Positions 8,900-12,418 of a DNA stretch of 12,418 bases are shown one piece after another. A program made the translations under genes and the position numbers. Source of the DNA: Lunasporangiospora selenospora (taxonomy: Eukaryota; Mortierellomycota; Mortierellomycetes; Mortierellales; Mortierellaceae); contig JAABOA010000569.1 of the NCBI GenBank assembly GCA_015680635.1, forward strand, positions 255 to 12,672, written 5' to 3'. Positions within the stretch are counted from its first letter, which is position 1; every line of letters begins with the position of its first letter. The notes under the pieces are model-generated. The model searched no databases. It was not told where the DNA came from and saw nothing but the letters and a program-made list of their open reading frames with translations.

Positions 8900-9261
8900 C
8901 CTTATACCAAAATCGTGACTGGCGACACGCCACCACCTTGAACCTCACTCTTTACTATTTCAAGACTGAAAATAAAAATCACTGAGTGGTGAAAAAGATA
9001 TTGTCTACCATTAACAGAACACTGGCTATTTGCAAGGAAAGCAAGATGGAGTGAGAGTTGGTACCGTCATACGCGGAATAAATTCAATACGCACTCTCTC
9101 GGCTTAAAGAGTAATAGGGCTCATGATATTCACCTCGAAAATATTTTTTACTCTTGTTTCCTGACAAGCTAGATTCCTCACCCTACGTTCGCCAACACGC
9201 TTTTGATACCTCTCTCCCTCTACCTCAACTGTCAGAGCATAATTATAAAGTTTCGCCTTTT
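8896..9261. other. Spacer between the HAD phosphatase gene and APC5
   Basis: These 366 bases should hold the 3' end of the HAD transcript and the APC5 promoter. There is AT-rich sequence around 8960-8990 and 9140-9150, but I see no clear TATA box, poly(A) signal or coding sequence. No MluI cell-cycle box is visible upstream of APC5. Confidence 0.55.
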
Positions 9262-10800
9262 TCAGTTTGTGGAAAGGATGTGGTCAACTACTTGAGCAAA
9301 ATCTTCAAAGACTCCGTTCAAACCACCATATTTGTCTCGATCTTCGTCTTTGGGTCGGTATTTCCCTGTCTGAACTAGGTACCGGATAAGTCCCAACTCG
9401 GCAGCTCCACCACCTAGGTCCTGTTCCACATCATCGCCAATCATGACAACTCCCAAACCAGAAGATGCATCGTCATCTTTGGAGCTACCCTGTTCCTCGG
9501 CCGCAGAGAGACTCATGTTTTGAATTGCAAGCTCAAAGAATGCCTTCTCTGGCTACGATTTCAGATGTATACACACATATGCACAGTACGCAGAACAAAG
9601 TGGACCAGCAAAAAAAAAAGAACGTTACTGTGTCAGCTTCTCTATAGATGTGAATGCAGCAGACCCAGTAAAAAAAGTTGGAGATAAACAGAGTCTTTCT
9701 TTTTACCTTTCCCACAACGTGCGCTTTGACCCCTGTGGAGTACTCTAATGCCTCAACAAACCCACCAGGTCCCATAGAGAGCGAGGTTTGATCTTTATCT
9801 GCAAAGTACTTTGCCTTGTGAACAGCGATAAGAGGGGCAGGCTGTGGGGTAGATTTGAGATCGATCAGAATCCGGAATGCCTGGTTCATCTATCGTCAAG
9901 ATTTATAAAGTAAACAGCAGATTTAGTCAAGAGATCAAGTTGAACAAAGCATCTCTGGAACGGGAAGAAAACATGATCAAGTTGAACAAAAAATCTCTGG
10001 AACGGGAAGAAAACAAGATCAAGTTGAATAAAATATCTCTTGAGCGAGGAGAGACGGCCTACAAATGAGAGGGAGATGGCCATTACTAAAGACAAAACTA
10101 TGCAATTGAGCCAATCGTCAAGCGAAACTTACCATCTCGTAATGAAAGTTGGACGGCGACAATCCCACAACAACAGAGTCATGAGGAGCTGCTTGCGGGA
10201 TACCTTCAAACTCCTGAAGCGCATCCTGTTCCAACAGGAGAAGTGGTCTACATGAAATGATATGGAGGGGGTGGTGAGGATTCGGCAAACTCCTCCTACC
10301 TATTTGTTAATGACGCCTACTACGAGACGAAAGCGATTGCTTTACCTCAGTCCTCGAGATTTGACAAGCTGTCGACATGCTGAAAGTGATGTAAAGATCT
10401 ACAGAAACGCGTTAGTAGAAACTCTACACATACTCACGCGCTCATTCACTTTACAAGTTGAACTCCTCAATGGCCTCGCATTTTTATCAAACCTCATCTC
10501 GCTTGACATTGAACCCAAGACGCCTCAGTTTGTTGGCCAGGGTCTCTCCCGAGTACTGAGTAGTGTTTGTGCAGAATCGAAACTAAATGAGAGGGGAATC
10601 CGTTTGAGAAAATAAGGAGAATAGAGCTATCAGAACAGTATGTGCGTCAGAACGAGAAAATAAAATAAAAGGTGTCCATTTACAGGAATCCCGCTCGCTC
10701 GAAGGCGATCCAATGCCTTGATTGCTCCAGGAATCACCGCCTCGCCAACATGCACCGTTCCGGACACATCGATCAATACTCCTCGAATGGGATTTTTCAT
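9262..10800 (-). CDS. HDHD2-like HAD-superfamily phosphatase
   Basis: This is a haloacid-dehalogenase-fold phosphatase of the HDHD2/LHPP group (class II, C2 cap). The exons are 10800-10684, 10582-10493, 10398-10346, 10247-10133, 9889-9707 and 9552-9262, all phase-consistent, giving 282 aa against about 259 for human HDHD2. Motif I is LIDVSGT, with nucleophile D11 and Ser at position 13 where most HADs have Asp, as is usual in HDHD2 and LHPP. Motif II is FCTNTT (T44-T47). The cap region includes IFTSL, HYEMMNQAFRILID, APLIAVHKAKYF and the GPGGFVEALEYSTG stretch. Motif III is the lysine in VVGKPEKAFF (K186). Motif IV is VMIGDDVEQD (GDD at 225-227). The end, VDHIL, matches the family C-terminus. 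A short acidic/Ser insert (about 200-217) precedes motif IV. ATG 10800 is the first in frame, in weak context. Intron 2 has a GTTTGA donor, and intron 4 carries a 42-bp minisatellite. The substrate is unknown; LHPP relatives act on phospholysine, phosphohistidine or pyrophosphate. Confidence 0.92.
9934..10059. repeat. 42-bp minisatellite in intron 4 of the HAD gene, three copies
   Basis: Three head-to-tail 42-bp units start at 9934, 9976 and 10018 on the plus strand, each beginning ATCAAGTTGAA. Copies one and two differ at three bases; copy three is more diverged. The array fills 126 of the 243 bases of the intron (10132-9890), so without it the intron would be near the usual size here. On the gene strand, copies one and two each contain TTCTTCCCGTTCCAG, a good-looking 3' splice site. 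Confidence 0.95.
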
Positions 10801-11175
10801 GGGGATTCGATCGTGGATTCGTTTGAATATGATGGTTGAAATGTTTGACACTGCCCTCTCACTTTTTCCCCAACACGCCAACACGTGGGACTTCCTCCCT
10901 TTAAAGTTCACGGCTGCCAAGAACCTGTCTCGTATCTCAAGTGCCTTTCTCAAAGGACTAAATGGATTCTACACTCTTATACTCGACACATGTATCAAGA
11001 AAGCTCAATGTATTGGCATATTATGCACTCAAGACGCTGCCTCGCTATCCAGCGCATTTAAACTACGTGGAATAGTACGAGTATCAATTTTTCTCCTCCT
11101 AATATCCTCGAAAGTAGATCTTGTGGAGGTCAAAGAGGTCTTTGATCTTGATCCTGGCTCGCGCTTGAGGAAAAT
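10801..11175. other. Spacer between the ML-domain gene and the HAD phosphatase gene
   Basis: These 375 bases should hold the 3' UTR of the ML-domain gene and the promoter of the HAD gene. A plus-strand frame runs through it into the antisense of HAD exon 1, but it has no family resemblance. I recognise no clear promoter box or poly(A) hexamer. Confidence 0.55.
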
Positions 11176-11876
11176 CTAGTAATCCGATGGCAGCCTCCGC
11201 TTCTTGGAGCCGCTCTTGGTAACAGCCTTGCCTTTAAAGCAGAAAAGCGTATTCCCGTTGCTTGATTTTCCTATCACTTCGAATTGGACCTCGATCTGTT
11301 GGGCAAAAAATTGTTCCAATTTAGATAAATTAGTATTCAATCACTTTTCTTTTTTTTTTACACCGATATGTTGGCTAAGGAAAACTTACATTGGTAGGGA
11401 AATTTTCGGCTTTATTGCACACCTTAAAGGTGTGGTGTCCAGGCTTGATAGGACATCCCTTGGCCACCTCGCAGATATCAAACTCCCGAGTTTGAGTGCC
11501 TAGCCCTGGAGGCATTTCATGACGGTGAGTCGACAGAAGTACGAAATAACATCCAATTGACCCTCTGAAGCTACATACCTGCAGGATTTGCGTTCACTTC
11601 GACTGTGCCTCCTCCGATTTCCTTCAGAACATCCCCCGAAATTTCACTGCATATTTCTTTACCCGGTACCAAGTCGTCAGCCTTGACTGAGACCCCTGAG
11701 ACGTACTACCGAAGTAACATCATGGAATTAATACGGCGCTAATCTACACAGTAAACTAAAGACGGTACTACTACACTTTCGCTTACGTCAGAAGCACCGC
11801 ATGACTCGAGCGACATGGCACTAGCCATGGCCGACAATAAAGCTGTAACTGTGGCAAGAGTGGTGATAGCCTTCAT
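11176..11876 (-). CDS. npc2: Secreted ML-domain (NPC2-like) lipid-binding protein
   Basis: This is a small secreted or vacuole-lumen protein of the ML (MD-2-related lipid-recognition) family. In fungi these include Npc2, which binds sterol, and proteins named phosphatidylglycerol/phosphatidylinositol transfer proteins. The exons are 11876-11787, 11705-11579, 11505-11390 and 11295-11176; introns of 81, 73 and 94 bp have GTAAGC, GTATGT and GTAAGT donors. The product is 150 aa. A signal peptide (1-20) ends in ASA, with likely cleavage before M21. The mature part begins SLESCG and carries six cysteines (26, 49, 84, 90, 102, 130), the right number for the three disulfides typical of NPC2, including the close pair CEVAKGC. 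Other family landmarks are LVPGKEICSEISG, CPIKPGHHTFKVC and LFCFKGKAV at the last strand. A basic tail (KSGSKKRRLPSDY) closes the protein. The ATG at 11876 is the first in frame, with A at -3. It is somewhat shorter than yeast Npc2 (about 173 aa). The lipid specificity cannot be read from the sequence. Confidence 0.93.
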
Positions 11877-12418
11877 TATGAATAGATGTTGACGGATAGA
11901 GAAGTAAGTGAAGAAATATGAGGTTGAATGGATTGGTACAGAGAAGAGAAAAGAAAAAAGAAAAAGAAAAAGAAAACTCTGCAAAACTCTGGTTTAAGTA
12001 TCTCTTTGACAAAGATCCCTGAGTCCCAAAAATAGGCCTAAGGGGACATCAACCAGCACGGCTACTGTCTGACCCTCAATTCTTTACTTTCATCCTTTTC
12101 CTATCATCCTGCCGCCCCTTCCACCCGTGATTTGCTCTGAACGTACAGTACTGCTGGAGTAAGGGAAGAAAAGGATTAGCAGGCATCTAGGAGACAACTA
12201 CCCCCTTCCGAGCGCGGGCCTCTTCTCATGCAATGCAGCGAGATGGAGACCCTTGAAAAATCCGTGAATGCCAAGCTGCTTGTTCAGTTATCCCGTCTCT
12301 TAGTACACCCAATTGGTCCTTAGGTTATCCTTGCTTGCCTACTTGAAGCACTCTCCTTTCTTTTTCTTTTTTTGAAGTGACGGTGGTGAACCCGATCCAT
12401 TATTTGACAGTCGCCTCC
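11877..12418. other. Upstream region of the ML-domain gene and right end of window; no gene recognised
   Basis: The left part is the promoter and 5' UTR of the ML-domain gene, including a CT-rich tract on the gene strand. From about 12060 to the end I see no coding sequence, RNA gene or repeat that I can name. It may belong to the next gene to the right. Confidence 0.5.
11941..11976 (-). promoter_or_regulatory. CT-rich tract upstream of the ML-domain gene
   Basis: On the gene strand this is about 36 bases of pure pyrimidine ending 65 bases before the ATG at 11876, preceded by AT-rich sequence (about 11993-12040) that could hold a weak TATA element. It is typical of strongly expressed fungal genes. 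The function is inferred from position and composition. Confidence 0.4.

Noticed and set aside
9934-10059. The 42-bp array as a CRISPR-like repeat-spacer structure.
   Set aside because: The units are contiguous without spacers, sit in a eukaryotic intron and are plainly a minisatellite.
1608-10800. A functional phosphate cluster made of the Vtc1-like gene and the LHPP/HDHD2-like phosphatase.
   Set aside because: Both touch phosphate chemistry, but APC5 lies between them, the HAD substrate is unknown and fungal housekeeping genes are rarely clustered by pathway.
10718-11179. A 153-codon open frame on the plus strand between and partly over the HAD and ML-domain genes.
   Set aside because: It is antisense to HAD exon 1, has no recognisable domain and its composition looks random. 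Nothing supports it beyond length.

Overview
The window looks like nuclear DNA of a fungus. Five protein genes have frequent short introns (about 65-285 bp) with GT donors and AG acceptors and, in places, TACTAAC-like branch sites. The gene set is eukaryotic: an APC/C subunit, a Vtc1-type DUF202 membrane protein, an ML-domain lipid-binding protein, an HDHD2-type HAD phosphatase and an Old-Yellow-Enzyme-family oxidoreductase. Many small introns, CT-rich tracts upstream of start codons and a fungal-type VTC homologue would suit an early-diverging fungus such as a Mucoromycota/Mortierella-type genome, but that placement is inference at low confidence.

All five genes lie on the minus strand, head to tail. 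From right to left: a secreted ML/NPC2-like protein (11876-11176, 4 exons, 150 aa); an HDHD2-like HAD hydrolase (10800-9262, 6 exons, 282 aa); anaphase-promoting complex subunit 5 (8895-4432, 14 exons, 966 aa); a Vtc1-like DUF202 protein with a long disordered N-terminal extension (2572-1608, 2 exons, 274 aa); and the first coding exon of an NADH:flavin oxidoreductase (450-87) whose remainder lies off the left edge. I rebuilt the splice structures by hand, keeping reading phase across every junction and checking the spliced proteins against remembered family landmarks. Most junctions are therefore firm; a few acceptors are flagged.

The spacers at 451-1607 (about 1.2 kb) and 2573-4431 (about 1.9 kb) hold no recognisable gene. 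The larger one is a patchwork of simple sequence: a G-rich run, GGA repeats, a 21-bp minisatellite, GA-rich stretches and a CT/CA microsatellite. The spacers at 8896-9261 and 10801-11175 and the right end (11877-12418) hold promoter-like sequence only.

The genes do not form an obvious pathway. They are housekeeping functions: cell-cycle ubiquitin ligase, vacuolar/acidocalcisomal polyphosphate machinery, sterol/lipid binding, phosphatase and flavin redox enzyme. I found no mobile element, RNA gene, CRISPR array or clear novel system. The most distinctive points are a 48-bp coding duplication in the Vtc1-like gene whose six differences are all synonymous, and a 42-bp intronic minisatellite in the HAD gene that multiplies candidate 3' splice sites.
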